Source: Arctopsyche grandis (taxonomy: Eukaryota; Arthropoda; Insecta; Trichoptera; Hydropsychidae). Taken from it: DNA of 64,000 nt. Below are positions 1 to 13,450 of the stretch, in pieces. The position numbers and the translations under genes are program-made. The stretch spans positions 21,605,839 to 21,669,838 of the forward strand of contig NC_135356.1 of assembly GCF_051622035.1 (NCBI RefSeq), read 5' to 3'. The notes below the pieces were generated by a model. It worked only from the letters and a program-made list of their open reading frames with translations. It was not told the origin of the DNA and made no database searches. The stretch's first letter is position 1, and each line of letters opens with the position of its first letter.

Positions 1-258
1 TTGGACAATTAGCACTAAGATCTGGACAATCATCAAATTGCCATTGAAACTGTTGTAAAATTACAAAAAGTGATACTATGTATGTAATATTCCGTTATAA
101 GCAAACAATTTTCTGCAAATACGAATGTTTTCATATTACCATGAATACCATAGCTATTTAATAATTGAGCATAATTACACATATCGTATTATTCAGTGTA
201 ATCTGATTATTTAATAAATATTTTATGTTTAAATAACAAGGATAAAATTATTGATTTA

Positions 259-290
259 TTTGATCTGTCACCACCCGGTGACAGATCAAA
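259..290. repeat. Perfect 14-bp hairpin
   Basis: TTTGATCTGTCACC, loop ACCC, then its exact inverse GGTGACAGATCAAA. Its function is unknown; no gene ends next to it. Confidence 0.7.
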
Positions 291-934
291 ACAGATTGCT
301 TTGTTGGATAAGTTCTATCATATCACATAATTATGAATATTGAATTAACCTTTAATTGTTTTACATTTTTTTTATAGAGAATGACGGTGAAATCGATAAT
401 AAATCTACGCAAAATCAAATTATGAAACAATCGCCGACAAAAAAAAGCATATGTGACGCGACATGGACGGCTCTACCGGAAAAGTGGGGAGTTTTCCAAG
501 ATTTTTTCCATCACAATGCATAATATGGAAATGCATGAAAAGCAAATATTCCACACGTTTATGCTTAGCACATGTTGTGTCGATTTAATTGAATCTTCAT
601 CGAAAGGTTATCGTTTCAGTGTATAAACAGAAGTCAGCACTTAACATTTACATACATATTGTACAAATATGAGGCTTATAAAAATCTAAGGCAATTTGAT
701 AAGAGGCTAGTAATAATATGTAAATTAAAGAAAAAAAAAAAAAATATATATATATATATATATGTATATATACGAGTGTTTTTTAGATAAATTACTCAGT
801 TATATTGATCCTGTCATCGATTTTTATTTTGTGCAAATGTATCTTTAACGATCATTCACCGCTATGACCGAATCCTCGGTAGTCTTTTCACGAAAATGCG
901 AATCAAAGTGTGTATGTTTTTAATTTATTGAGTT

Positions 935-1523
935 ACTAGTGGTTTTACCCGGCTTCGCTCGGTATTTGTAATATAAACCGCTTAAACATGACTAATCTAA
1001 TAGTAAACATTTTATTAAATCTATTTGAATAGTTTTATTTTATATAAATTTATTTGAATATTCATTTGTTTTTTCCTATTAAATTGACTGTCACGAACAA
1101 ACAAACATATATATTAGGTCTCTTTCGAAGTTATATGTATACCAGAATCCGGCGCCCCCGGAGAATAAAATAAATCGAAAGAATAAAATAAATGAAAAAA
1201 TAAATCGAATGTGTTGTTTACGAATTAGAAAACAATGTTACATATATGCATATATGTATATCTAATATATAATTTCGAAAGAGACTTTGTATACACATTC
1301 GGCGCCGGATTCTGGTATACATATAATTTCGAAAGAAACTTATGTATGAATGTTTTTTTGTTCGTGATAGTCAATTTTTAATAAAAAAACAAATGAGTAT
1401 TCAAATAAATTTATATAAAATAAAACTATTCAAATAAATCTAATAAAATGTTTACTATCAGATTAGTCATGTTTAAGTGGTTTATATTACAAATACCGAG
1501 CGAAGCCGGGTAAAACTACTAGT
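935..1523. mobile_element. Foldback (long inverted repeat) element, ACTAGTGG family
   Basis: The two ~225-bp arms (935-1158 and 1298-1523) are inverted copies with roughly 90 percent identity. They start ACTAGTGGTTTTACCC and end GGGTAAAACTACTAGT. The inner ends meet at the palindromic phrase ATCCGGCGCC. The spacer is about 140 bp of AT-rich DNA. There is no coding capacity. Confidence 0.85.
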
Positions 1524-4035
1524 GTATATATCATATATAATATATGTATGTATATATACAAAGTCCCTTTCGAAATTATGTATTAGATTTTCAATTTAGA
1601 TCCATGAGTTGTTTTCAATTTAGATATATTTCAATAAGTGGTGGACAGTCGAAGTAATCTGAGTTGGATGTTGTAAAAACGATGATATTACGTCAAAATT
1701 GATTTTACTGACTTCCGAAGCCGATTACTCCAATCAGTTACTTTTTAATTCGTTGGAGCTATTTTAAAGATCAAGTTCACGATATTGTGATAAATACAAA
1801 TTGAAAGCGAATACTTTTATCAGCACTTTATAATATTGATTATATCAACTGATTATTTATTGCAATAAATTATACATGAAGCACATGAAACGCTGAACTT
1901 TGATATTTAAAATAATGCAAATACTTTCGTCCACATTTTAGTGAAAAACTATGTAGATAGGATTGGATCGTGACGGTGAACAGTTGGTGCCGTTAAATGA
2001 GCCGTTATATTTTAAAGTGGCGTAAGTCCACTTTTCTTAATTTCGAAAAATATTTCGTAAAACATTAAATATAACGATTTGTGTTAAAAAATATTTATAA
2101 ATACTAGTGGCCTGTAAGATGTTAATTTTGCTTTCCCAAGATTTTGGACATATCGACTTACAAGAAGTGATAACAATTTGTGAATTTAGTCAAACAGAAA
2201 TAGTGTTTTTGAAACTGAAAATTAGATTTCCGTCACTTGCAAATATGTAGAACATATCTTATTATAATATATGTAAGTCCACTTTTCTTCATTTCAAAAT
2301 ATATTATGCAAAACATTACATATAATGTTTTGCGTTTAACAATATTAAAAAATACTGGTGGCCTGTGATACGTTTATTCTGCTTTTTCGCAATTCTGGAC
2401 ATATCGAATTAAAATAAATGATAACAATTTGTGAATTAAGTCAAACAGATATGGTGTTTTTGGAACTGAAAATGGGACTTCCCCCACTTTAAAATATAAC
2501 GACTAATATGTTGATCTCGATAAATGTATAAATAAAAAAAAATCACATACACACACATTCCATTTGAATATTTCATATTTTTTCACATACATTATTATTT
2601 TCTGTAAGCTAGAAAATACTAATGTCTCGTTTGTATGCAATATTTCTGCAATGAACTTTTGATAAGATTCCGATAAAATTCCGAAATAGTTTTGTGCGTA
2701 TGTATGTACATATGTACATACAATGTAGTTTCTAATTTGTAATAGATTTGAGTCAGTACGAAGTGGAACAATCTCGTAAACAAATGCAGACCTACATAGT
2801 TCGACAAAAGATTTGATAAAAAAATACGACGGTCAATTTAATAATCGTTTGGTGATAAAACAATAATAGCAATTACATTAAACGCTCCATTTCAATATTA
2901 TAATCATACATATACATTTATATGAAAGCATAATTATTCGTAAAATGTACATATGTTTGTATGCATACCTTTACCGTTTTTAAATGTTTTTTATGTTTTG
3001 TTGATCTGCAAATTGGAGTAAATTGGAGCAATTTTTCTTTGTAACGAATTGTCAATATTGGGCAATTATATTCACATTATGAGTTTTTATGTACAATATT
3101 GAAATAAAATAATATATATAATGGACGTTAGATTCGTTTTTCCAAAACCAACCGTTGAAATATCAACGGGCACAACGGGTTGTTTGCAAAAATACTACTT
3201 TCACATAATAATTATCGAGCAAAATAAAATTAAGCGATAATTACAAGCACAAAAAAAATATTAATGATAAATAACAATAAGATATATGGAATATAAAACA
3301 TAATAAAAAAAAAATAGTGATACATTGTAAACTATCAACCGTTACCAGGTGAGCATCGTCTTTTAATAGATTATGTATTATGTATTGATATAATTAGCTA
3401 TGAGGCTATATATTATGTATACATAGCTACTAAGATATATATGTTTACCTAAAAAAATAATTAAATAGATCAAAATTTTGACGTAATACTTTTATTTATA
3501 TATTTTACATTGAATTCGTGAAATTGCTCATTTCATAAAATTGCCGATTTTATAAAAACATACAGAAATTGGTTTGTTTTATTCAAGAAACAGTACAGTA
3601 AATAGCGGGATCTCTTGTACTTTTTAATAACTAATCAAATGACGTTTCTCTATTTCAAAAATTGTCATATTGTGACGTAAAGTGCCATGTTTTGACGTAC
3701 AGCCTCATTACATTTAATAAAATTCGTATTTTTTTATCTTTACCAAAGGAAGATCTCAATGACTTATATTTTCAAAATAATAATGGAGACATGAAAAAAA
3801 TTTCGATTTTCTAAAAATAACACTTCCCCCCATACAAACAAACACTCATTGCGAGCGTGGAGCGCTTTGTGTGGGGACTTTCGGGCGAAACGGCAACTTT
3901 GAATACCCGTTAATCTACCAAAACTAATCATAAATGACTCATTTAAATTGAAATTGATGACTGTTTAATGTCTATTTTTAGTCATAATACTTAAAAAATC
4001 GAAATTATTCTCAAAAAAGAGATATTTTTATTCAT
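1524..4035. other. Gene-free AT-rich DNA
   Basis: Apart from the TIR element at 2003-2501 it holds only AT-rich sequence, poly-A/T runs and TACATATGTA motifs. No coding exon was recognised. Confidence 0.6.
2003..2501. mobile_element. TIR element with internal tandem duplication
   Basis: The termini CGTTATATTTTAAAGTGG and its inverse bound the element. The interior consists of two diverged copies of a ~250-bp unit (from 2024 and 2272), each with the phrase GATAACAATTTGTGAATT. A third, - strand copy of part of the unit is at 31712-31905. Confidence 0.7.
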
Positions 4036-4402
4036 GCACACTCATCTTATAGATCGCTCCAATGCAACGAGTACTATACAGACCAAGAAATATCAACTAT
4101 AAATACATACATATATAATTATTATACATATATTTTTATATTTAACACGGCATCTATGGTCAAACATTGTACAGAAGCATTGTAAGCATTATACAAGGCA
4201 AATACGATCAACATCCACAAATACATCAATGGAGAAATTTGCAGCGTTTATAAGAACTCAGATTTTTGTGAGAGAGATGGACAGGGATGTCAATTTTACA
4301 GGAACTGTTTCAATGACAGTCAAATAAATTGGCAAACTCTGATAGAAAACGATCGACTTGGAGACATAAACCAAGGTCTGGCCCCCAGCAACCAGCCGGA
4401 CC
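4036..4402 (-). repeat. tRNA-derived SINE copy without head
   Basis: It contains the inverse of GGCCAGACCTTGG, CGATCG and AACAGTTCCTGTAAAATTGA. Its far end shares AGATCGCTCCAATGCAACGA with 59387-59410. Confidence 0.7.
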
Positions 4403-4446
4403 ACTTAGTTACTACATAGTAGTTAGCATTATATGCTATAATGTTC

Positions 4447-4560
4447 ACGTACAATGTTCTATTGTCTGCACGAAATGCTATTGGTCGAGAGGTGGTGTAG
4501 GGGACAGCATGTACGTTTTTCAGTTTTTTCAGTTTCAGTACATTTAAGTGTCATGCTACA
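4447..4560. repeat. Dispersed repeat (ACAATGTTCTATTGTCTGCA)
   Basis: Nearly the same ~110 bp recurs at 25728-25850 (ACAATGTTCTACTGTCTGCA, GACAGCATGTACGTTTT), and a diverged copy lies at 46590-46690. Confidence 0.65.
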
Positions 4561-7500
4561 GCGGACCAAATACATATAATCCATGCTGCTGTTCTATATG
4601 AATAAAACCAGCTTTTTCGTAATTTTCGTCTAGATAAATCGATTGGTTGGAGGCACAAGACATTGTTTGAAACTTACAATTTAAAATTTCCTTGATACTA
4701 CAAAAGTTTCCATTGTGATAAATCTGAAAGTCACGTTTTTCGCACTGTAAACTCACGTTGCCAAAAAAGTCCATAATAATAGTATATGTATGTAAAGTCA
4801 TGCACTATGAACTAAAAAATTATTTTTGTTAAAATAAAGAGTTGTAAGATACGATTTTTGATCTAAAGCTAAATTTTACATTAATTTATCGAAATGTCAA
4901 AATGACATTTTTTTATTATAAAAATACTAAACACTTACTACACCCAAATAAAGTAAGTGTAATCACCTTTTTTGACATCTTAAAAAAATGAGCAATTTCA
5001 TAAATCGGGTGTAATATAATGTACATACATTAATATTGATAGTTTCCATGCTTAATTGACCGTTCATTAAAAGCTTTCAAAAAATGAAATGGCGTGTTAG
5101 TATTATATTATTAGAATTAAATTATTGCCGCTCGTTGAAATGTGATAGTACACAGTTTTACAAAATGGTACGCAATAATTTCAAGATTGTTTTTTGTCGA
5201 ATAAGTGAAAATAGACAGTTAGGAAAAACTGCTTAGATATAATTTTATTGAATCGGTTTCGATTCGATCGAAACTGGTCATCGCAAGTCTTGGGCACTAG
5301 GATATTGATAGGTCAATATGTTATCATCTCAACCTTCCACCTTTAACTATGTAGATCATTCAGATGCCATTAGGGAACATGCATTTCGTTGTATTTTGCA
5401 CATTTGCATATCGATACATGCACGCGCAATCAAAATGCGCATTTATTGGCGCCCAACTGCGATCTAGACAGGTTTCTTTGTTCCGATGACATGAAAACTT
5501 TCTAAGACGATTCTTACTAGTAAAGGCTTAAAAAAGTGCATATTTATAAATTAACTCAATTTATAAAATTAGTCCATGAAATTCCTGCCCGTCAAAAATT
5601 TGAATTCTGATTTTGCCCGTTCTGATTTTGAACCACTTCCACTCTTCAGATCGTTTTTTATATTTTACCGACAAATGGAGGCTAACTGACATTGAAGTAA
5701 GCTTATGTCTTCGACATGAAGGTAGAGGAGTTTAAAGATTAAAATTACATATTGTGTCAGATCGAAGCGATGACAGCTAGCTATCCAACCGCGGCCTTCT
5801 ACAGAAGCTTCACAACCATCTTGAACAGTTAATTTTTTCACTCTCATTGATTTCGATAATGACACTCAGGTACGTGCTTACCATATGTACAAATGTGTGC
5901 AACGCACACAGGCGGCCGAAAGAAATGGGAGTCGAAAAAATTATATTCCTTAAAAAATACGAAACTAGAATTCGTAGTTGTAAAAATATAATTTAGGTTG
6001 TCTGTAACAAACCCAAACTATAATTTGAGGAAATAAAGGGATAGCAGGTATACATATGTACATATGTAGCTTCGGTCCGCATTCTGTTATATTATCTTTG
6101 CGACTGCCAGATGTATTTCTTCAAGGATGATGAGTATTGGTTGGTCATCAAAAGAACAATGTCCTAGATGTAGGATTGGGGGTAAATATACTATATTTTT
6201 ATGAATGAATTTGAAATCTTCCAGTCTCTCTTGTCGTCTGGCCCTGTTCAGAACTAAACGTTTTGGTTTTCTGTCTGTTTTTTGGTTAATTTTTATTGTG
6301 ATTAAAATTTTCAACACTATATTTCTCACAAAATATTTATCACAAGGTAAGATTTTTGCACTACTCGCACGCAAATCATTTTTTTTTTATTAATATGATT
6401 TATACAAGTGCTGATAAAATTAAAGAGCGACTGATTTAAGTTTGAACACAGGCCGAACTCCTAGGCACGGCCCTGATTATAGTGATCAACAAAAAAAAAT
6501 ACTGGAGCGGAAACTTATCTTTACTTTAAGTTCGACCCATTAAATTCGAATATGACAATGATTTTTGTTGGCTAATTTAAGAGATATGAGCGTTTTAAAA
6601 ATGGGCAATTTTTACAGATTTTTGGCTTTTGGAGTCTTTAATTCAAAATCTAGTATTACTGTGCCAAAATTAAGTATTGGAATCAATATTGAGATGTTTT
6701 TTCTATTGATTGTGATTTTTATTGCTTCCAAATACTAATAATAAATTATCTAGCGAATTTTAAAAGTCAAAAATATACTTTCAGTCCATTCTTTTCGTTC
6801 CAGAAGGCAGTGGAAAATCACCAAAAATGATATCTGTCATCGGAACAACTTCACGTTATAGTAATAACACTAATGTTTGACATGGCAAACTCTACTACAC
6901 TCGAAATCGAGTAAGCAAAAAATATGTAGTTACATATGCATATGTATATTATATTTATGCGAGCACCGGGTTTTAGTTACATACTACATGTACACGTATT
7001 CGCAGTTCTGATTTTGCAATTTCACTTTTGTATAAATACTTTCTCATAATAAAAGAGCGAAATCGGATAAGTGAAGTTGAATCTAGAATATTTTGTTTGT
7101 TTTGTTATGATATTAATTTTGTATGCAAAAATTGTAAACGATAAGTTTTCGTAAACAATTTGATAGCGCGATACTCACGTGGAAATTCCGTTTGTTTACC
7201 GAGAATTTATTAATAAAAATATGATAATTTGCGGAAATCTTCACTTATTATCTAAAAAATATGTAATAAAATGCTCGCTTATCTCGAACGTCATTTCTTT
7301 GAAATTATCTGTTGAACTTTTTTTTATTCAATAAACATTGATCTCGTGACGATCAGCAGATCAAATGCATTTGCGACAAGTGAACGTGACATATGTATGT
7401 ATGTACATATTAATACACTTTAACTCATTAATAAATTACAAAAACAAATGGCGATATAATTAATCTGTGCAAGATTTTCCTCATATCCATACGATAAATG

Positions 7501-7709
7501 TTGATTGCCCAATATATGTACATACATTTATCAGGCTCATACGGATATCATCACGGTCAGTATGCACTGATGAATGAAAGCCTCTCTAACAATGGCGTGC
7601 TTTCATTGGGCTAGAGGGAATAGATTAGTCCCCTGAAATCTTGTACCTAAAATTTAAAAATATCAACAATCCAATTACAGTAAATTTAAATCGTTTTCTA
7701 TATTGATTT
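4561..7709. other. Gene-free stretch
   Basis: No gene was seen. An open frame at 5665-5865 (-) shares TAGCTAGCTGTCATCGC with 18280-18300, so it is a repeat rather than an exon. A frame at 6087-6374 (-) is protein-like near its end but has no recognised domain. Confidence 0.5.
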
Positions 7710-8000
7710 TGTAACGTGGGAACACGGGAGAGTGTTCCCACGTTATTCCCACAGCATTCGGGGGTGGAAAATAGAGACCCCCGGATTAGGCCTAACGGTT
7801 GAAGTTTCCGCTAGATTTCTCAGAATCCGGACGAGTGCGTGAGACTCAGTTAAACCTGTACGTGCCTAGACAATAGATACATAAATGGATCGGGGAAGCT
7901 GTGGTGAGCAACTTGTCCTTTATAAGGAGGTACATTCGCTATATCAATAAAAACGGACGCGATGTATGTATGTTTGTGGGTATGTGGCGAACGCGTCGAC
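7710..8000. repeat. LTR-like segment with a perfect 14-bp hairpin
   Basis: The segment opens TGTAACGTGGGAACAC. TAACGTGGGAACAC (7712-7725), a 6-nt loop and its exact inverse (7732-7745) form a hairpin. A TATAAGG (7920) and AATAAA (7947) follow at LTR-like spacing, and GTCGACA near 8000 could be the end. No second LTR or target duplication was found, so a solo LTR is only a possibility. Confidence 0.3.
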
Positions 8001-9942
8001 AAGTATTGAGATTTCAAAATAACAAATTTTAGAATACCAGGAGTATATGTATGTTATGCATAGGGGTGTGGCGCAACTACCGGTCGTATCGAGGAGAGGC
8101 GAGAGAAGCGGTGAAGTGGGAGAGTGTGGAAGTGGGGGGGGGGGGGTGGAGCGTCTGACATGTGCTCCTGATATTGAGTGCCGAGTGAGTGTTGAAACGG
8201 GTGTCAGCGTGGGAGCGTACACACATGCACACATCCACAAAGACACATATGTACACACATTCATTTCGAACGGGGGAATGGGTTGAATCGGCGAGCGTGT
8301 AATGCTCTCAACTTGTTACTATTAATACGTGCGCGCTCCAATAAATTACCTTACATTACATTTATATTATAGCATATGTATAACTTTATTTTAATTCGTG
8401 TATCAATTATTTTCTGAAACCACCCGTTGAAATCAACAAGCACAACACTAGTAACAAATATTTACACATAACTTTTTGAGTACAAATAAGAAAAGGGACT
8501 AGGCTCGCAAAACGATTCCCTCAGAACAACTCAGTGAGGAAAGCGCGGAAACAAACAACGAGGCCTTGGAATGTTGCATTCTCGATCGATTGTTCGACAA
8601 ATCATTCGGAAGATTTCGTCAGAAGTTTTCGTTGCTATATATGTATATACATATATACAATATATGTATATAAAAGTCATGAATTATGTATGTACATACA
8701 TATGTATATATGTATGTTTGCTGCTTATTTGCGAAAAATTTCAAAACAAAACAATGTTGAGGCAAATGCGAATTATAAATACTGTTGCCGGAAGTTGTGT
8801 TTTATTAACCAATTCAAAACTTACGCAATCGATCATGACGCGTAAATTACGATCTAACGAATTCTCAGAAATCAGACTATTTTTTATGCTCGCTTCGGAG
8901 AAAAATTCGGATCGAAGGTCACGTTGCACAGTGGCCTCAAAAGCTGTTTTGAGTTTGAAAAAATTGAGATTATGTTGGGGTCCCAAAGCAGATAGATAAA
9001 TATACTTACCTGGGTTAAGCTCACTAGTCAAATGTATTCGCAGTCGAATCCTGCCATTTGTGTGATACGCTTGTTTTTGTTTGCGGAATTTTGTTGTTAA
9101 ACGACCTTTCCTTGTGATTATTTTTATGTTAGTGTTTTCGGTGGAAAAACTTAGTATAGAAGTTGAAGAACAAGATATATTAACTAGATAAAATTAAGTT
9201 TAATTTATTTTAAAATCGTATTTTACATGTTTCGACCTTTCAACAAACCCTATTATCTTCACTTAGGTTTTCTTTACTTTGTTTATTTGTACAAATTGAT
9301 TTTTTAAAGCATATTTTGCTTATTTTAGCAGAATCAAATTTATGTTATTTGAAACTTTCAGATCTCTACTTTTATTTTAGTAAAACAGAGTTTATTATTT
9401 GTTTATTAAAAAAATAATCAATAGTAATTAAGCGGATTTTGGAACTCCAATTTTTTACTTCTTTTCATTCTTTATTTATATTCAAGTTTTTCAGGATTCT
9501 GTCATGTCTATGACCTGAAAGCATCTACAGGATATAATAAGAGGAAGCACCGAAAGGCTATAAAAAAAACCGAAAGAAAGAAAAAAACTAGTAATTGTTA
9601 CAAAGTGCCATCCTGCGAAGCTTTCAAAGAGGATTTTCAAAAATTGTCGAAAAATTCCAGGGCAAAACTCACCCCCTGGAATATTTTCAGTGGTATTTTA
9701 TTCTTGTATTAACATTTGACAGTGATTGATAACTGTCAAATTTCAAGAAACGTAGAAGAAACTTGTCGAAATAATAAGATCGCGTGAATTAACAGAACAT
9801 GAGGATACGCCCATCACAGCTGGAGTCTCCTAGACAAGCCATGCCGTACTATTCAGTGCGTCTGTACCCTCAAGGGTTTTTTTTTCTTTGTGCACTAACC
9901 AACTTTGTGACGTTTCTAAGTCATGTATGAATCAAAATGAAT
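8001..9942. other. Gene-free stretch with GC-rich patch
   Basis: 8040-8330 is GC- and G-rich with a G13 run (8134-8146). 9700-9900 belongs to the ATCACTGTCAAAC repeat family. No gene was recognised. Confidence 0.5.
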
Positions 9943-10121
9943 GGTAAACGGATTACATCCCAAACGTGAATCGCTACCAGGATAGTCGCCGCTACGAAAA
10001 TCGCTCGCGTCTCAGTCTCCTGTTGCACGAAAATTCGTCGTACAGGAAAATTGCCTTACTGAAAACTGCTCAAATATTGCTCAGAAAATGCTTTTCACAT
10101 TTGGGATGTAATCACCGAACC
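9943..10121. mobile_element. MITE with GGTTCGGTGATTAC-like ends, copy 1
   Basis: The left end GGTAAACGGATTACATCCCA is inverted at the right end (ending TGGGATGTAATCACCGAACC). Related copies are at about 34540-34725, 36972-37165 and 39240-39396. Confidence 0.6.
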
Positions 10122-10737
10122 AAAACGAATAAAGAGTGTACCACTCTAAACTCCAAAAAATAGTCTGATAAATCACTGGCCGTGATAATTTTAGCGAAAC
10201 CACTTGAGATTCGAATCGGTACCAGTGTGCGTCAGTGGGTGTTTCCCCATTTCGGCAAAATGGCACGTACGCCTTCGCCAAAATTCAATAAAAGTCGTTA
10301 TCAGTCCCGCTTTGAAGTCAGGTTTACTGGTGATGCAGGCCCCAATAGTAGCGATGACCTTAGCCGTTATCGGCCACAACATTTCGGCGTGACGATTGCG
10401 TAATAATTACACACTCACATTGATGAAATTGATCGCATGTGAAAAACTCGACAAGGTCAACGTGCGTGTTTTATCGCGATCTACCTATATAATATATGTA
10501 TTTATGTATATATGTATGTACACAGTGTCTACGGCGTACATTCGTGCTTCACCTAATCCATTCATACATATGGAGACTGATTATATCTAGATAATTTCTA
10601 ACTAAACATTTTATAATATAATCTCTTAGAACAAAAATCTAAGCAAAACAAATTTAGGTTATGAAACGTTATCCCACGTAGAGAAATAAATAATATTGTC
10701 GAAATGAAAATGTCTATGTGTAATTTAAAGCACTGTT

Positions 10738-10865
10738 GATTTATAATATTTTCAATTTAAAATTTTAATTTATTATATTTTCAATTTCAAAAAAAATATT
10801 CATTTTTAATATTTTCAATTTAAAAAATATTCATTTATTATATTTTCAATTAAAAAAAAAATCAT
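10738..10865. repeat. AT-rich minisatellite
   Basis: Four imperfect copies of a ~33-bp unit built on TTATATTTTCAATTTAAAAA. Confidence 0.6.
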
Positions 10866-11699
10866 TTGTATATTTCCAATAAAATAAATGGTAAAATAAA
10901 ATACTGAGTAACTACAAACAAAATGAAAATTTAAAATGTATATAATGAAATTCTGTAAATTATGAAATTAAATTTTCTATCTATTGCTTATACAAAATTA
11001 GTAAATGAATGTTGATTTTACCACTAAATTTGCGATACAAATTATGCCGACTATTTTTAGTATAAATACAGAACAAAATAAATAAATATAGTAAACAAGA
11101 TTAGAAATGTAAGTTAATAAAAATAAGCCAATAGGAAAATTTATAACATATGCATATATATACATATGTAGAAGAGTTCATTATTGCTGTAGATAATTGT
11201 TTTAATAAATCTTAAATTCCAATCTAGAAAATATCTATTTTCTTTTTAATTATATTTGATTCATAATTTTAAAGCTTTTGGTGGTTGCATGTATTTTTTA
11301 AATTGTCTGAAACATGTCCAGAGTTTGAAATACTCTTTTAACACAATCATAGATTTCAGAAAATTTTACAAACTGAGGAAATATTTTCAAAGAAATTAAG
11401 TATGATATGTACAACATAAAGAAAAAAAATCCTTTGTAGAAATTGTAATATGTTTAAGAGAAAAATATTTACGTGTTTGTTTTGTAAATATTTATTTGTT
11501 CCATATTGGTTTCCTTTTTTTCATTGTGGTTGAAAAATAAAATAAACAATATTATTTCAATGACCAAATAAACAAATATTAAGGTCATTGCAGTGATTAA
11601 TAAAATATGTTTCACTGACATCTATTGGAGGAAAATGTTAACTTTACTATGACAAAACTACATATAATGGTAATTTATATTCGTTAACTAGATATGCAG

Positions 11700-12080
11700 G
11701 CAGGGACGTCATTTCAGCTTTTTCTTGGGGGGGGGGGGGCAGGAAAGTTGATTTTTTTTCAAAAAAATATTTTTTATATCAAAATAAAAATAGAAGATAT
11801 ACTTTGCATACACATTATAAGATATAATAACAACAATCAACTTTATTTTTGAAAAATTTTCAAATTACAATATTCAAATTCATATTTTGGATTATGCAAA
11901 AAGTTAAAAAGTCGTCGCAGGCGAAAATTTTTTACCACAATCTTCACATCATCAATAAAAATTGTCAATCAAACTGTATCACTTAACTTAATTTCTACCG
12001 ATTGTCTTTTTACTTTATCTATGCACGTAGTAACAATAGATTAAGTTTTGTGATCATGCTCTTCACGACAAAATTCAAGT
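11700..12080. repeat. Repeat shared with 30725-31140
   Basis: Both share AGGGACGTCATTTCAGC-like starts, a G or GC run, CGCAGGCGAAAATTTTT and CTATCTATG(C/T)ACGTA with AATAGAT(T/A)AAGTTTTGTGATCATG. Shorter pieces of the last block occur at 27765-27905, 48990-49040 and 51735-51795. Confidence 0.65.
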
Positions 12081-13450
12081 ATAATCCTTGTATCATTGTG
12101 ATGAAAATAAAAAAAAATATTAAATTTAACTAACCGGAAGTGGAATTTTTTCCTCTTAAAAAATTAAAAAATGACCGTGGATTTTCCATACCTAAGACCA
12201 CATGGTTTTTCACAAAACAACATCACGTGGTTTTTCCACACCCCTTATCGTAACAAGTTGAAAATTTATATTTGTATTCTTTATATACTAACTTAGAGTT
12301 GATGAGGTTTTGGTCAGAACGCAATTTTATTAAATAACTAAAACTATTTTTTGACCGAGCACGTCACACATGAAGATTAAATCCATCTCACCGAAAGTCA
12401 AAAGATCGAAAAATCCAATATCGGAAGGCAAAGATAAAAAAAAGGGTGCATGGTAAACGGTACTATGTATATATAATATATACGAGTGGCATGTGGTGAA
12501 ATTATCTCTCTTTTTGTCATACAGCCTTGTTTAATGTGCGCGCGCAGGATACGGGAGGAAAATCCTGTTCCTTTTGTATCCTGCTTGCGCAAATTAAGTG
12601 AGGATGTACGACGGGGGGGAGAGAGAGTTTTACCGCACGCCACTGATATATATACTAACCGTTTTTCATATGTATGCATGGTAAACGAGCATTTTCGATT
12701 TTTTGACTGTCAGTGCGGTGAGGGTCTCCCCATCCATATATCCATAGTATTTCATTAATCATTAAATTCATATTTTTTAAATTCACACTACTTCTAAATT
12801 TAGGGGGGGGGGCAAGTGCCCCCCTCATCAAATTAAATCACAGTCCATCATAGTCCAGGACGTCAGGTTACTATATTAATGAGTCTACGTGTGAAAAGTA
12901 TTTGAATTAAGCAAACATGTTTGTACGAACGCCAGGGGTTCTCAATCGAGATGCCACCTGATGTCATTTTAGCTGTTCAGCGGTAAGCGTGGCGTGGTTT
13001 TCCCCCAATGGTGCCTGCTGATCGTCGTCTGTGGTCTGGTCTCTGCTGATGGCTGCTCTGCTCTCTGTCTCCCTCTCTCGTACCGTGTGCGTATGTAAGC
13101 GTGATGTTGGGAGATGGAAAATGGTGGGAGATTGTATATAATGACAACAGGTCGTAAATCTGTTTTGTATGCAATTTCAAGTTAAATGTATAGAGAGCAA
13201 GCATTGGGGAAGGGAGTTCGTATACAATGGTAGCACGTGTGCTTGAGGTTATGCACCAAGCACGCGTGCTTGAGTTGTCTGCCTTCGAGACGAAGACAGA
13301 CCAGGCTTCCTCAATACACCCCGGATGAATACCGGAGCTGGTCTCCAAGTATCTTCAAACATCACCAGTCTCGAACTGGTGATTCGGGATTGAGGAAACG
13401 CGCCGCTTAGAAGCAGTGTTCAAGCGGCGACGGTTGGAGTGGGTATGACT

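Larger units (their letters stand above)
10122..13450. other. Gene-free stretch, mostly repeats
   Basis: 10182-10403 has an open frame with unusually even base composition, but no homologue is known to me. 12450-12640 resembles 24955-25030 and 49540-49620 (a short shared repeat around GTGTGCGCG). 12930-13440 is GC-richer, with a duplicated AGCACG(C/T)GTGCTTGAG. No gene is assigned. Confidence 0.5.

Noticed and set aside
378..588. Frame after an acceptor-like TTTTATAG with protein-like start NDGEIDNKSTQNQ
   Set aside because: The frame loses coding character after about 40 codons, no domain is recognised and no partner exon was found.
5665..5865. Protein-like - strand frame (CEASVEGRGWIASCHRFDLT)
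   Set aside because: Part of it recurs at 18280-18320, so it belongs to a dispersed repeat.
8047..8999. Several overlapping open frames of 79-142 codons on both strands
   Set aside because: Composition follows G runs and TACATATGTA repeats. No splice sites or domains support them.
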